Assembly (NCBI GenBank): GCA_045586785.1
Contig: JAZNBA010000105.1
Location: 1-46,359, forward strand
Source of the DNA: UMGS1002 sp045586785
Lineage (GTDB): Bacteria > Bacillota > Clostridia > Oscillospirales > CAG-272
Direction: 5' to 3'
Length of the DNA: 46,359 nucleotides
The notes under the pieces are model-generated. The model did no database searches and had not been told where the DNA came from. It saw only the letters and a list, made by a program, of their open reading frames with translations. The position numbers were made by a program, and so were the translations under genes. Below are positions 25,739-33,391 of the stretch, one piece after another; position 1 is the first letter of the stretch, and each line of letters begins with the position of its first letter.

Positions 25739-27253
25739 TTATTCAAAGCTTTCGAGCAGTTTGCCAAGCAGTCTTTCTACCATTCTGCTATTTGCTTTTG
25801 AGGCGGTAGCCCAGCTTTGATTGTCAATGCAAGCCTTGGAATATATCTCGCTCATGGTGCTGAGTTTTGCGCCGAAGAGTCTGCCAAGGTCAAATATAAT
25901 GTTGGAACGGATAAGGTCAAATGCCTGGGCGGTCTGGTCGTTGGAGGAATACTTATACTTCATGTTGACCTCGAAGATGGCAGGAGTGGTCAGATTGTAT
26001 CCCTCTTCGCCGAGGCACTCGAGAACTGCGGTTGCCATTTCGGTCTTGTCACAGCCCAGCATGATCTCGTAAAGTGTGAAGGGGTTACCTACCGTGGTAT
26101 AGTAACGCTCCTGCGATTCTTCATATTTCGGGATCGGAACTACGCCGTATTTGAAGGAAGCGTTGTTCAGACCGGAGGCGTGGGTGTTATCCGCTATGTA
26201 TATACGGTTCTGAGCAAACAGTGCGCGGCCCTGAGAGAAAGTATTGTATGTATTTGCGTTGTTGTTTTCGGTGTAGCAATCGTTGGTGTTGAACCAAGCT
26301 GCCAGCTTTTCGGCAAGGTTGATAGCTTTTTCGGATGAGTAATCGGGAGATACTATTGTGTTACCGTTGGCATCCTTATCGATCCAACGCATTCCTGCGC
26401 CTGAATAGAAGGAGTCGGCGTGGAAGTAAAGTGTGGTCAAACCGAAGGTGTCACCGAAGTCTTTCTTTTCGTTTCCATTATTGTCCTGATAAAGGTTCTC
26501 GGACATGGCGATCATTTTGTCAAGAGTCCATTTGCCGTCAAGGGCAAGGGGAGTGGGGTCCTCAAGACCGAGAGCGGTTATCTGATCAGCGTTGTAGTAA
26601 ACACCGTACATGAAGTGCAGAGTATTGGTAGAAATATCACCCGAGATAAAGTACATTTTATCCCCGATGGTAGCGGTCTCGGTAATGGATTCGGGCCACC
26701 AGGGCATGGAAAGGTCGATATAACTGTCATCAATATCAAGCAGGTCCATAGCCATACCGCCTGCGGCCACGACGCCGCCTGTACGGCTATGTGAAGCAAG
26801 TATGTCGAATTCTTTTGCACCTGCATTAAAACTGTTCTGAACCTTTTTTAGGAAATTGTCGCTGTTGCTTACGTTTCCTTTTTCACCTATGTAGTTGAGC
26901 TGAACCTTGAGGCGGTCTTCTACGTTGAGATTTCGTTGATAAATAGCGTCATTTACATTGTCACCGGTCATGCTATCGGCAAAGAACTCGGGGCGCTCAA
27001 CGTCATTCCAGTACAGGAAATTAACAGTGGCGCCTTCGAAATCGAGGTCGTCGGGCAGGGCGGAGAGCTTTTGGGGCGCGGTGGTCTCTTCATCAGATGC
27101 GGTGGTGGTTTCTTCTGCGGGGGTATTTTCAACGGCCGCTTGTGCCGTTGTGGTGTCTACAGTGGTGTCATCGTTGGATTGCGCGCAAGCTACGGCAGAC
27201 AGACAAAACAGTGCAACCATAGCGAGGCAGATGAATCTTAAGTGTTTTTTCAT
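25739..27253 (-). CDS. Extracellular solute-binding lipoprotein (family 1 type), orphan
   Basis: The 504-residue protein starts with a signal peptide (MKKHLRFICLAMVALFCLSA) and a lipobox ending in VAC, so it should be lipid-anchored outside the membrane. A low-complexity linker rich in Thr, Glu and Ala (about 25-65) follows. The mature part has the layout of family 1 carbohydrate-binding proteins (FNAGAKEFDILASHSRTGG, YGVYYNADQITALGL, YGVVPIPKYEESQERYYTTVGNP). Such proteins deliver sugars to an ABC permease, but no permease or ATPase of that class is in the window. The ATG at 27253 is preferred over one three codons upstream because AAGGA then has a workable spacing. It is divergent from FAD oxidoreductase 2, with a perfect dyad over its -10 box. 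Confidence 0.88.
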   Translation of the reverse strand: MKKHLRFICLAMVALFCLSAVACAQSNDDTTVDTTTAQAAVENTPAEETTTASDEETTAPQKLSALPDDLDFEGATVNFLYWNDVERPEFFADSMTGDNVNDAIYQRNLNVEDRLKVQLNYIGEKGNVSNSDNFLKKVQNSFNAGAKEFDILASHSRTGGVVAAGGMAMDLLDIDDSYIDLSMPWWPESITETATIGDKMYFISGDISTNTLHFMYGVYYNADQITALGLEDPTPLALDGKWTLDKMIAMSENLYQDNNGNEKKDFGDTFGLTTLYFHADSFYSGAGMRWIDKDANGNTIVSPDYSSEKAINLAEKLAAWFNTNDCYTENNNANTYNTFSQGRALFAQNRIYIADNTHASGLNNASFKYGVVPIPKYEESQERYYTTVGNPFTLYEIMLGCDKTEMATAVLECLGEEGYNLTTPAIFEVNMKYKYSSNDQTAQAFDLIRSNIIFDLGRLFGAKLSTMSEIYSKACIDNQSWATASKANSRMVERLLGKLLESFE

Positions 27254-27300
27254 AGCAAGCATCCTTTATATATTTTTTGTATGATATGGTATAACTGTAT

Positions 27301-27331
27301 ACATTGTAACACAATGTGGATGTAAAATCAA
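27301..27331 (-). promoter_or_regulatory. Promoter and operator dyad of the solute-binding protein gene
   Basis: On the minus strand TTGATT (27326-27331) and TACAAT (27303-27308) are 17 bases apart. The dyad ACATTGT-AAC-ACAATGT (27301-27317) is perfect in both seven-base arms and covers the -10 box, an ideal place for a repressor. The matching regulator is not obvious in the window. Confidence 0.65.
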
Positions 27332-27399
27332 TAAAATATATGAAATTTAACAATATGTTTTTTGGCATGCACAAATTTAATATAAAAGTAAAAAAACTA

Positions 27400-27428
27400 T
27401 TGCCAAACGTGGTAAAAAAGTGTATAAT
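27400..27428 (+). promoter_or_regulatory. Sigma-A promoter of FAD oxidoreductase 2
   Basis: TTGCCA (27400-27405) and TATAAT (27423-27428) are 17 bases apart, 38 bases before the start codon. Confidence 0.78.
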
Positions 27429-27466
27429 TAAACCGATTATAATTATTTTGAAAGGATCATCTTATA

Positions 27467-29323
27467 ATGAAAAGAACAGCAGAAAGATTTGTTGAAAAGC
27501 AGTACGATCTTGTTGTTGTCGGCGGCGGTATGGCAGGCCTTTGCGCAGCTATGTCCGCGGCAAGACACGGCAGCCATGTAGCACTTGTTCACGCACGTCC
27601 CGTGCTTGGCGGAAACGCTTCCAGCGAGATCCGTATTCACATTTCGGGCGCTGACCAGAGCTTGCGTCAGCCCCAGTATGCCGAAACAGGTCTTATTTAT
27701 GAGCTTATGCTTGAAAACAAGGCAAGAAACGATTACTACAACTATTCTATCTGGGACATGATACTGTTCGAGAAGGCAAAGGACGAAAAACTGCTCGATC
27801 TGTACATGAACACCACAATGTACGACTGTGAGACCGAAGGCAGTCGCATTACCGCGGTTCTCGGCGTTCAGCAGACAACCGAGATGCGTATCCGCTTCAC
27901 AGCGCCCCTGTTTGTAGACGCTACAGGTAACGGTACTCTCGGCTACTATGCAGGTGCCGAGTACAGACAGGGAAGTGAAGCGCAGTCCGAGTTTGGGGAG
28001 CCTCACGCGCCCGAGAAGGCTAACAACGAGCGTATGGGTAACACAGTGCTTATGAAAGCCGTTGACATGGGTCACCCTGTAAAGTTTACTCCTCCCGCTT
28101 TTGCTAAAAAGTTGACCGAGGAACAGCTAAAGTACAGAATGCACTGCGCTAAGCATACCATTGACCCCAGCATGGCTCCCGACCCTCAGGAGTGGCTCAG
28201 GCTCTCCGGAACCAGCTGCCGCGGCGTTGATTACGGTTACTGGTGGTTGGAGCTTATGGGTGAAGAGGATGACATTATTCCCGATTTCGAGAATATCCGT
28301 GACGACCTTATGGCTTACGCATACGGTCTGTGGGATCACATAAAGAATGGCGGCGATCACGGCGCAGAGAACTATGCGCTTGAGTGGGTCGGCGCGCTTC
28401 CCGGTATGAGAGAGAGCCGCAGACTTGTTGGTGATTACATATTCAACGAGTGTGACGTTCTCGAACACAGACAGTTTGACGACGCTGTAGCATACGGCGG
28501 CTGGTGTGTTGACCTTCATGCTCCCCACGGTCTGCTTGACTACGACCTGCTTCCCAGCGATTGCTATCACTTTAAAGGCATCTACACCATTCCTTACCGT
28601 TCTTACTACTCCAAGAATATAGATAACCTCTATCTTGCAGGCCGTGATATCAGTACCTCCAAGATGGGTCTTGCAAGTACACGTATTATCGGTTGCTGTG
28701 CTGTCGGCGGTCAGGCAGTCGGTACCGCGGCGGCACTTTGTAAGAAGTACGGAATCGATAACACACGCGGTCTTGCTCCTCATATCGGTGAGCTGCAACA
28801 GATGCTTATAAAGGATGACGCATTCCTGCCCGGTTTTGTCAATGAGGATGCCGCAGACTTTGCTCGCAATGCTAAGTTTACCGCAAGCTCTTACGTGGAG
28901 GGCGGTGAGCCCTGCAATGTTACCGACGGTATTACAAGAAGACTTGACGGAGTTGTTCACGGTTGGGTATCCGATGGTATTTCCGATAAGGGCGAGACGC
29001 TTACCATGACTCTTGACAAGGCGGCAACGCTGTCTCAGCTCCGTCTGACCTTTGACTCCGATTTCGCATATCCTATCCGTGTTACCATGGCGTATAACCG
29101 TCAGGTACAGCAGAGAGTCGGTGTTCCCGCAGAGCTGGTCAAGGACTATACCGTTACTCTCAAGAAGGATGGCAAGGTTGTTCGCACCATCGAGGTCAAG
29201 GGCAACTATCAGCGCCTTAACGTGCTTGATTTTGAGCCTACCGAGTGCGACAGTGCGGAGATCTGCATTGCATCCACAAACGGAGCAGATAAGATCACAG
29301 TATTTGAAGTCAGAGCATATTAA
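27467..29323 (+). CDS. FAD-dependent oxidoreductase with C-terminal beta domain (copy 2)
   Basis: This 618-residue protein is a paralogue of the 15559-17376 product. They share the FAD site (here VVVGGGMAG at about 17-24), the block RPVLGGNASSEIRIHISGA, the segment GLWDHIKNGGDHG, the motif MRESRRLVGDYI, and NLYLAGRDISTSK near the end of the FAD domain. A C-terminal beta domain of about 140 residues follows. No signal peptide is seen. Copy 2 has lost the GAGSR-type sequence seen in copy 1 after the FAD block, so substrates may differ. GAAAGGA precedes the ATG. The next gene starts 36 bases downstream, so this may be the head of an operon with a GHL10-type lipoprotein. A carbohydrate substrate is a guess from context. 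Confidence 0.85.
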   Translation: MKRTAERFVEKQYDLVVVGGGMAGLCAAMSAARHGSHVALVHARPVLGGNASSEIRIHISGADQSLRQPQYAETGLIYELMLENKARNDYYNYSIWDMILFEKAKDEKLLDLYMNTTMYDCETEGSRITAVLGVQQTTEMRIRFTAPLFVDATGNGTLGYYAGAEYRQGSEAQSEFGEPHAPEKANNERMGNTVLMKAVDMGHPVKFTPPAFAKKLTEEQLKYRMHCAKHTIDPSMAPDPQEWLRLSGTSCRGVDYGYWWLELMGEEDDIIPDFENIRDDLMAYAYGLWDHIKNGGDHGAENYALEWVGALPGMRESRRLVGDYIFNECDVLEHRQFDDAVAYGGWCVDLHAPHGLLDYDLLPSDCYHFKGIYTIPYRSYYSKNIDNLYLAGRDISTSKMGLASTRIIGCCAVGGQAVGTAAALCKKYGIDNTRGLAPHIGELQQMLIKDDAFLPGFVNEDAADFARNAKFTASSYVEGGEPCNVTDGITRRLDGVVHGWVSDGISDKGETLTMTLDKAATLSQLRLTFDSDFAYPIRVTMAYNRQVQQRVGVPAELVKDYTVTLKKDGKVVRTIEVKGNYQRLNVLDFEPTECDSAEICIASTNGADKITVFEVRAY

Positions 29324-29358
29324 TGTGCACTTCTTGATCACGACAACATAAAAACGAT

Positions 29359-30753
29359 ATGAAAATTTTACTCAAGGCTGTCATTGTGATACTGGTTCTG
29401 GTGATGGCGATTCAACTTGTTGCCTGTGGCAACAACAACGCAGTGGTGGAGGATACCACCACTGCGGAGGTAGTCGATACAACCGAGCTAATGTCATGGG
29501 AAACAAGTAAAACAGATACGGAGGAACCGCAGATGACAACCGATCAGGTCACGACAGCAGAACCTGTCATTGCGGAAAAATATCAAGTGTTGAATTATAG
29601 TGATTTCAAGGCGCTTTGGCTGTCTCAATACGACCTAGCAAGCGTTTATTGCACTGGGTCGTCACAGAGAAGCAAGCAAAGCTTCATAACATATATTAAG
29701 AAAATATTGTCCAATACCAAGGGGCTTGGCATAAACACCGTTATAGTTCAGGTTCGCCCCTTTGCGGATTCCATGTATCCGTCCGAGTACTATCCCATGT
29801 GCAGTATGGTGGTCGGAAGCTACGGCAAGGACGCAACGTATGATGCTTTTGAGATAATAATCGAGGAGGCGCATGCTCTGGGACTTTCCGTTCAGGCGTG
29901 GATAAACCCCATGCGCGCTATGCTTGACTCGGAGATCGTCAAGGTCAATGACAAATATCTTATCAAGCAGTGGTATAGTGATAGCGCTACGCGAGGCAAA
30001 TACGTTGTCAAGGTATCTAACCGCTGGTATCTCAATGTGGCGTATGAGCCTGTCAGACAGCTTATTATAGACGGCGCGAGAGAAATAGTGGAAAACTATG
30101 ACGTTGACGGACTTCATATGGATGATTATTTTTATCCTACTACCGAGTCGTCATTTGACGCGGCAGCATATTCAGACTATATCCGCGGCGGTGGACGTAA
30201 AGCTTTGGCTGACTGGCGCCGTGAACAGCTTAATGTGCTCGTATCCGGACTTTGGAGCATGGTAAAACAGCATGACAGTGATATACTGTTTGGTATCAGC
30301 CCTGCGGGCAATTTCAATACTGTTTATAATAATCAGTATGCGGACATATACACATGGTGCGCAAATGAGGGGTATATCGATTACATTTGCCCTCAGGTGT
30401 ATTTTGGCTTTGAGCACGGTTCTTGTGATTTTGTCAAGGTGTCTACAACGTATCAGAGTATGATAAAAACGGATAAGGTAAAGCTTATCATTGGCATGAC
30501 ACTTGGCAAGGCACTTAACGGTTCCAAGGGAACTGAGGATCAGTATGCGGGCAGTGGCAAGCGCGAGTGGATAGAGAATAAGGATATTCTGCTTCGCGGT
30601 CTTGAATACACTAAGAAATTGCCCAAATGTACGGGTGTGGCGTATTTTTGTTATCAGTATTTTTACGATCCAATATCGGGCACCGCTGTTTCCGGAACCA
30701 AGACGGAACGTGATAATTTTTTGCCGCTTTTGAAGGATATAAGTTGGAAGTGA
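29359..30753 (+). CDS. GHL10-type (DUF187/YngK-like) glycoside-hydrolase-like lipoprotein
   Basis: The 464-residue protein has a signal peptide with lipobox LVAC and a Thr/Glu-rich linker (about 26-70). The body is a TIM-barrel of the glycosyl-hydrolase-like 10 family: KALWLSQYDL at its start, LGINTVIVQVRPFADSMYPS, AHALGLSVQAWINPMRA, WYLNVAYEPVRQLIIDGARE, YDVDGLHMDDYFYP, GISPAGNFNTVY and YIDYICPQVYFGF. These blocks are typical of YngK-like proteins, whose role is thought to be cell-wall or surface glycan processing. It should be lipid-anchored outside the membrane. No convincing ribosome binding site is visible before the ATG; the N-terminus is nevertheless right, because it gives the lipoprotein signal. 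It is 36 bases after FAD oxidoreductase 2. Confidence 0.85.
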   Translation: MKILLKAVIVILVLVMAIQLVACGNNNAVVEDTTTAEVVDTTELMSWETSKTDTEEPQMTTDQVTTAEPVIAEKYQVLNYSDFKALWLSQYDLASVYCTGSSQRSKQSFITYIKKILSNTKGLGINTVIVQVRPFADSMYPSEYYPMCSMVVGSYGKDATYDAFEIIIEEAHALGLSVQAWINPMRAMLDSEIVKVNDKYLIKQWYSDSATRGKYVVKVSNRWYLNVAYEPVRQLIIDGAREIVENYDVDGLHMDDYFYPTTESSFDAAAYSDYIRGGGRKALADWRREQLNVLVSGLWSMVKQHDSDILFGISPAGNFNTVYNNQYADIYTWCANEGYIDYICPQVYFGFEHGSCDFVKVSTTYQSMIKTDKVKLIIGMTLGKALNGSKGTEDQYAGSGKREWIENKDILLRGLEYTKKLPKCTGVAYFCYQYFYDPISGTAVSGTKTERDNFLPLLKDISWK

Positions 30754-30871
30754 TATCTCTAAAAATAAATATTAAAGTAATTGGCTGAAAAATATTTTAA
30801 AATGTGATCTCGCAATAATGGCGTTGATCGCACAAAATAAAATATAATCATTTTAGAAAGGTAGATTTATT

Positions 30872-32215
30872 ATGAAAAAAGTATTATTGGCTTTAACAAT
30901 TGCGCTCATGCTGTTGCTTGTTATGGTACCGATCAGCGTTTCGGCGGCAGAGGGAACGGCTGTTACCAATGTGGCAGAATTTAAGGCAATGAAGAGTGGC
31001 GAGTCGTATTATCTTGCAAACGATATTGACTTCGGCGGCGAAAGATTCCAGTGCTACATTCTGCAGGAGTTCAGCGGCAAACTGGACGGAAATGGCTTCT
31101 GCATTTACAACTTTACTATTGATGGCACAGACATTGAGAGCGACTGCGGAATTATTCAGCGTGCTAACAAGGTTGGAAATCTTGAAATTATGAATCTGAC
31201 CGTAGGTAAGAAGGATGCTCCCGTTTCGCTGTTTACAAATGCCAGCGGTAAGAGCCACGGTATGCTGTTTGGTGCGCAGGAGAACAAAAACTCTTCTACT
31301 ATAACAAACGTTACCATTTATGCCAATGTGCGCGCTCAGACCGCAGGTAAGGCGAATGTAGGCGGATATATCGGCTACAGCCGTGTGGTTACTTTTGAAA
31401 GCTGCAATATTTACGGCGTTATAGAGGCAGGCAGCGGAATGAATGAGGTAGACCCCGTTTACCACAACGCGGCAGGCTATATAGGCTCTGCTAACAATGA
31501 TATGACTAACTTTATCGGTTGTGAAAACAATGCGGAGATCATTTCCTATTGCTCTGAGGTTGAAGCTCGTGCGGCAGGATTCGTTTCTTATACCGCGGGT
31601 GGTACTAACTTTACCGATTGCGCAAACTACGGTAAAGTAACTGTTTACGACTGCGGTCTTCAGATGGCAGACGGTACTGCGGCAGGCTTTGTAGGTCACG
31701 CCAACAAGACTACTCCCGTTCTTTTTGAAAACTGCACCAACTACGGTGAAGTAAGCGCTTCCAACTGGTGCTCGGCTATGGTCGCTCACGTTGTTTCCGG
31801 CGCATTCTTCAACAACTGCAAAAATGAGGGTACATATAACAATCAGGCTCTGATCTGCGGTCCTTTCGTTGGTAACGTTGTAGAGGGCGCTATTGTTGAG
31901 TATGAAAGCCTTTGCGTAGATAAAATGGATACTTCCGTTATTTGGGGCCCTGCTGAAACAACCACCGAGGCTCCCGTAGAGACCGAAGCGCCTGCAGAAG
32001 ATACCACCACCGAGGCTCCTGCGGAAATCGAGGTGCCTGTTGACACCACTACCGCAGCTCCCGAGGCGGTTGATACAACAACAGCAGCTCCTACAGCTCA
32101 AGCTCCTACCACCGATGCTCCTAAGGCAGAGGGTGGTTGCGGCTCCGCAATGATGCCTATAGCTGTTGTTGCAATTCTTGGCTGTGCATGGGTTGCATTC
32201 GGCAAGAGAAAATAA
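30872..32215 (+). CDS. Secreted surface protein with beta-repeat domain and C-terminal membrane anchor
   Basis: The 447-residue protein has a signal peptide (MKKVLLALTIALMLLLVMVP, cleavage near SVSAAEG). Residues about 30-350 hold repeats around a recurring Cys-Asn-Tyr-Gly motif (DCANYGKV, NCTNYGEV, NCKNEGTY), consistent with a right-handed beta-helix of GLUG-like type. Residues about 355-415 are a linker of TTTEAP/TTTAAP units. The C-terminus is a three-part anchor: GGCGSA, a hydrophobic helix (MMPIAVVAILGCAWVAF), then GKRK. This is not LPxTG; it belongs to a cysteine-bearing anchor type. GAAAGG precedes the ATG. It is 119 bases after the GHL10 gene; a TATAAT at 30843-30848 without a good -35 may give it a separate promoter. 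A surface-adhesion or glycan-binding role is inferred. Confidence 0.8.
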   Translation: MKKVLLALTIALMLLLVMVPISVSAAEGTAVTNVAEFKAMKSGESYYLANDIDFGGERFQCYILQEFSGKLDGNGFCIYNFTIDGTDIESDCGIIQRANKVGNLEIMNLTVGKKDAPVSLFTNASGKSHGMLFGAQENKNSSTITNVTIYANVRAQTAGKANVGGYIGYSRVVTFESCNIYGVIEAGSGMNEVDPVYHNAAGYIGSANNDMTNFIGCENNAEIISYCSEVEARAAGFVSYTAGGTNFTDCANYGKVTVYDCGLQMADGTAAGFVGHANKTTPVLFENCTNYGEVSASNWCSAMVAHVVSGAFFNNCKNEGTYNNQALICGPFVGNVVEGAIVEYESLCVDKMDTSVIWGPAETTTEAPVETEAPAEDTTTEAPAEIEVPVDTTTAAPEAVDTTTAAPTAQAPTTDAPKAEGGCGSAMMPIAVVAILGCAWVAFGKRK

Positions 32216-32230
32216 GCTTTCACAAAAAAT

Positions 32231-32264
32231 AAAAAAGTCGTTGGCAATTGCCAACGACTTTTTT
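32231..32264. terminator. Bidirectional terminator between convergent genes
   Basis: A perfect palindrome with core GTCGTTGGC-AATT-GCCAACGAC, flanked by A and T runs, ends both the surface-protein gene and the convergent DUF6873-like gene, whose last codon lies in the tail. Confidence 0.93.
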
Positions 32265-32970
32265 ATGCAAAAATTATTGTTCCTACGTCTGTAAACTCGT
32301 GTTTTCCCAATGAAACCACGTTTTTGCCGTGTTCGGAGCAAAAAAAACGTATTGCCCGAGCGTCGGGATGATAGTCTATGTTGCCGCAAAAATATACCGT
32401 GTCGCCGCAAGTGCCCGACGCACCGCCGATAAAGCCGGTGTCGTATCCGTCAAGGCGAATGTGACCGGGAGATATTTTCAAGACCTGAATGCCTTGCTTT
32501 TGCGCGGCGGAGGCAATCGAGTTGTCATAAGTAATAATGGCATTGTCATCCACAATGCAGGCAGAGCATTTTGTATAGCCTTGCTTTACATCAATGAGGT
32601 TGAGCTTGTTTTTGATACACATATCGGATATGTGGCGTGAGATGTAATTTGTACGCCCGAATATGTGCGTGCCAACTTCGGCGGCATTGAAAAGTATGTC
32701 GTGGGGATAAACACCGGATATATTTTCGCTTGATAGTACGATCTCTGCTTGCGCACGATCGGCTATTTCTTCAAGTTTACCGCGAGCGATTACATAGTAA
32801 TCCTTGTGAGTGATCAGCTTGCGGTGTGACAAAAATATAAGCATGTCGGGGTGTGAAGCCACGGGGGCGGGCAGACAAGGGAAGGGGGGCAACGTAATTA
32901 TATCAAAGCCGCGATCCGCCAGCGCGCGCTGACAGGTGGTGGGCATTCGTTCGTCAACGATAGCAATCAT
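32263..32970 (-). CDS. DUF6873-like protein of the guanidine-modifying-enzyme fold
   Basis: The 235-residue protein resembles the DUF6873 family, thought to share the fold of arginine deiminase and related enzymes. Supporting blocks are VASHPDMLIF, GYTKCSACIVDD, AIITYDNSIA, GFIGGASG and GNIDYHPD, with conserved His, Asp and Cys in a repeated pattern. The catalytic Cys of the deiminases cannot be assigned with certainty; Cys residues near the middle (KCSAC) are candidates. No signal or membrane segment is seen, so it is cytoplasmic. AGAAGG lies just before the ATG. It sits between two terminators after rpmB and has no promoter that I can see, so it may depend on readthrough. The family name is from memory. 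Confidence 0.65.
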   Translation of the reverse strand: MIAIVDERMPTTCQRALADRGFDIITLPPFPCLPAPVASHPDMLIFLSHRKLITHKDYYVIARGKLEEIADRAQAEIVLSSENISGVYPHDILFNAAEVGTHIFGRTNYISRHISDMCIKNKLNLIDVKQGYTKCSACIVDDNAIITYDNSIASAAQKQGIQVLKISPGHIRLDGYDTGFIGGASGTCGDTVYFCGNIDYHPDARAIRFFCSEHGKNVVSLGKHEFTDVGTIIFA

Positions 32971-33002
32971 TTTTTACCTTCTTTTTTTTGGATACAAAGA
33001 AA

Positions 33003-33025
33003 GGCAGACACTGTTAATGTCTGCC
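33003..33025 (-). terminator. Terminator of rpmB
   Basis: GGCAGACA pairs with TGTCTGCC around a seven-base loop; on the minus strand TTTCTTTG follows. It lies 26 bases after the rpmB stop. Confidence 0.8.
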
Positions 33026-33050
33026 GAGCTTTGGCATAAAACTCCATTAA

Positions 33051-33236
33051 TTAAGCGCGGTTGATCTTACCGGAACGCATGCAACGGGAGCAAACGGTGA
33101 CGGTCTTGGGTGTTCCGTCAACGATAGCCTTTACCTTGCGGATATTGGGTTTCCATGCTCTGTTTGTTCTGCGGTGTGAGTGAGAAACGTTCTGACCGAA
33201 GGTAACGCCCTTTCCGCAAACGCAACATTTTGCCAT
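33051..33236 (-). CDS. rpmB: 50S ribosomal protein L28
   Basis: L28 is a small large-subunit protein that binds 23S rRNA. The 61 residues are the usual length, beginning MAKCCVCGKGV and holding the conserved HSHRRTNRAWKPN block. It keeps both Cys pairs (CCVC and CSRC) of the zinc-binding form. The ATG at 33236 is preferred over an upstream GTG because AGGAGG then has normal spacing. It has its own promoter, and lies downstream of the PurL-like gene on the same strand without a strong terminator between them. Confidence 0.96.
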   Translation of the reverse strand: MAKCCVCGKGVTFGQNVSHSHRRTNRAWKPNIRKVKAIVDGTPKTVTVCSRCMRSGKINRA

Positions 33237-33308
33237 TCCTGACACCTCCTAATTGCACACAAAGTGTACTTTTATTGAAAAATTATTATTATTCGAGCAA
33301 CATTTTGT

Positions 33309-33337
33309 ATTATAGCATATAAATGTTGAAATTGCAA
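33309..33337 (-). promoter_or_regulatory. Sigma-A promoter of rpmB
   Basis: On the minus strand TTGCAA (33332-33337) and TATAAT (33309-33314, preceded by ATGC) are 17 bases apart, giving a leader of about 65 bases. Confidence 0.75.
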
Positions 33338-33391
33338 GAGTTTTTTGAAAAAAAACGAATATGAAACAAAAAAATTTATAATTCGGTGCGG

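Noticed and set aside
30820..30848. Separate sigma-A promoter for the surface protein gene
   Set aside because: A TATAAT is present but the only -35-like sequence is 13 bases away, too close; readthrough from the upstream genes is as likely.
30893..32410. Open frame of 505 codons opposite the surface protein gene
   Set aside because: Runs across a bidirectional terminator and two gene ends, with Cys/Arg-rich composition; not a real gene.
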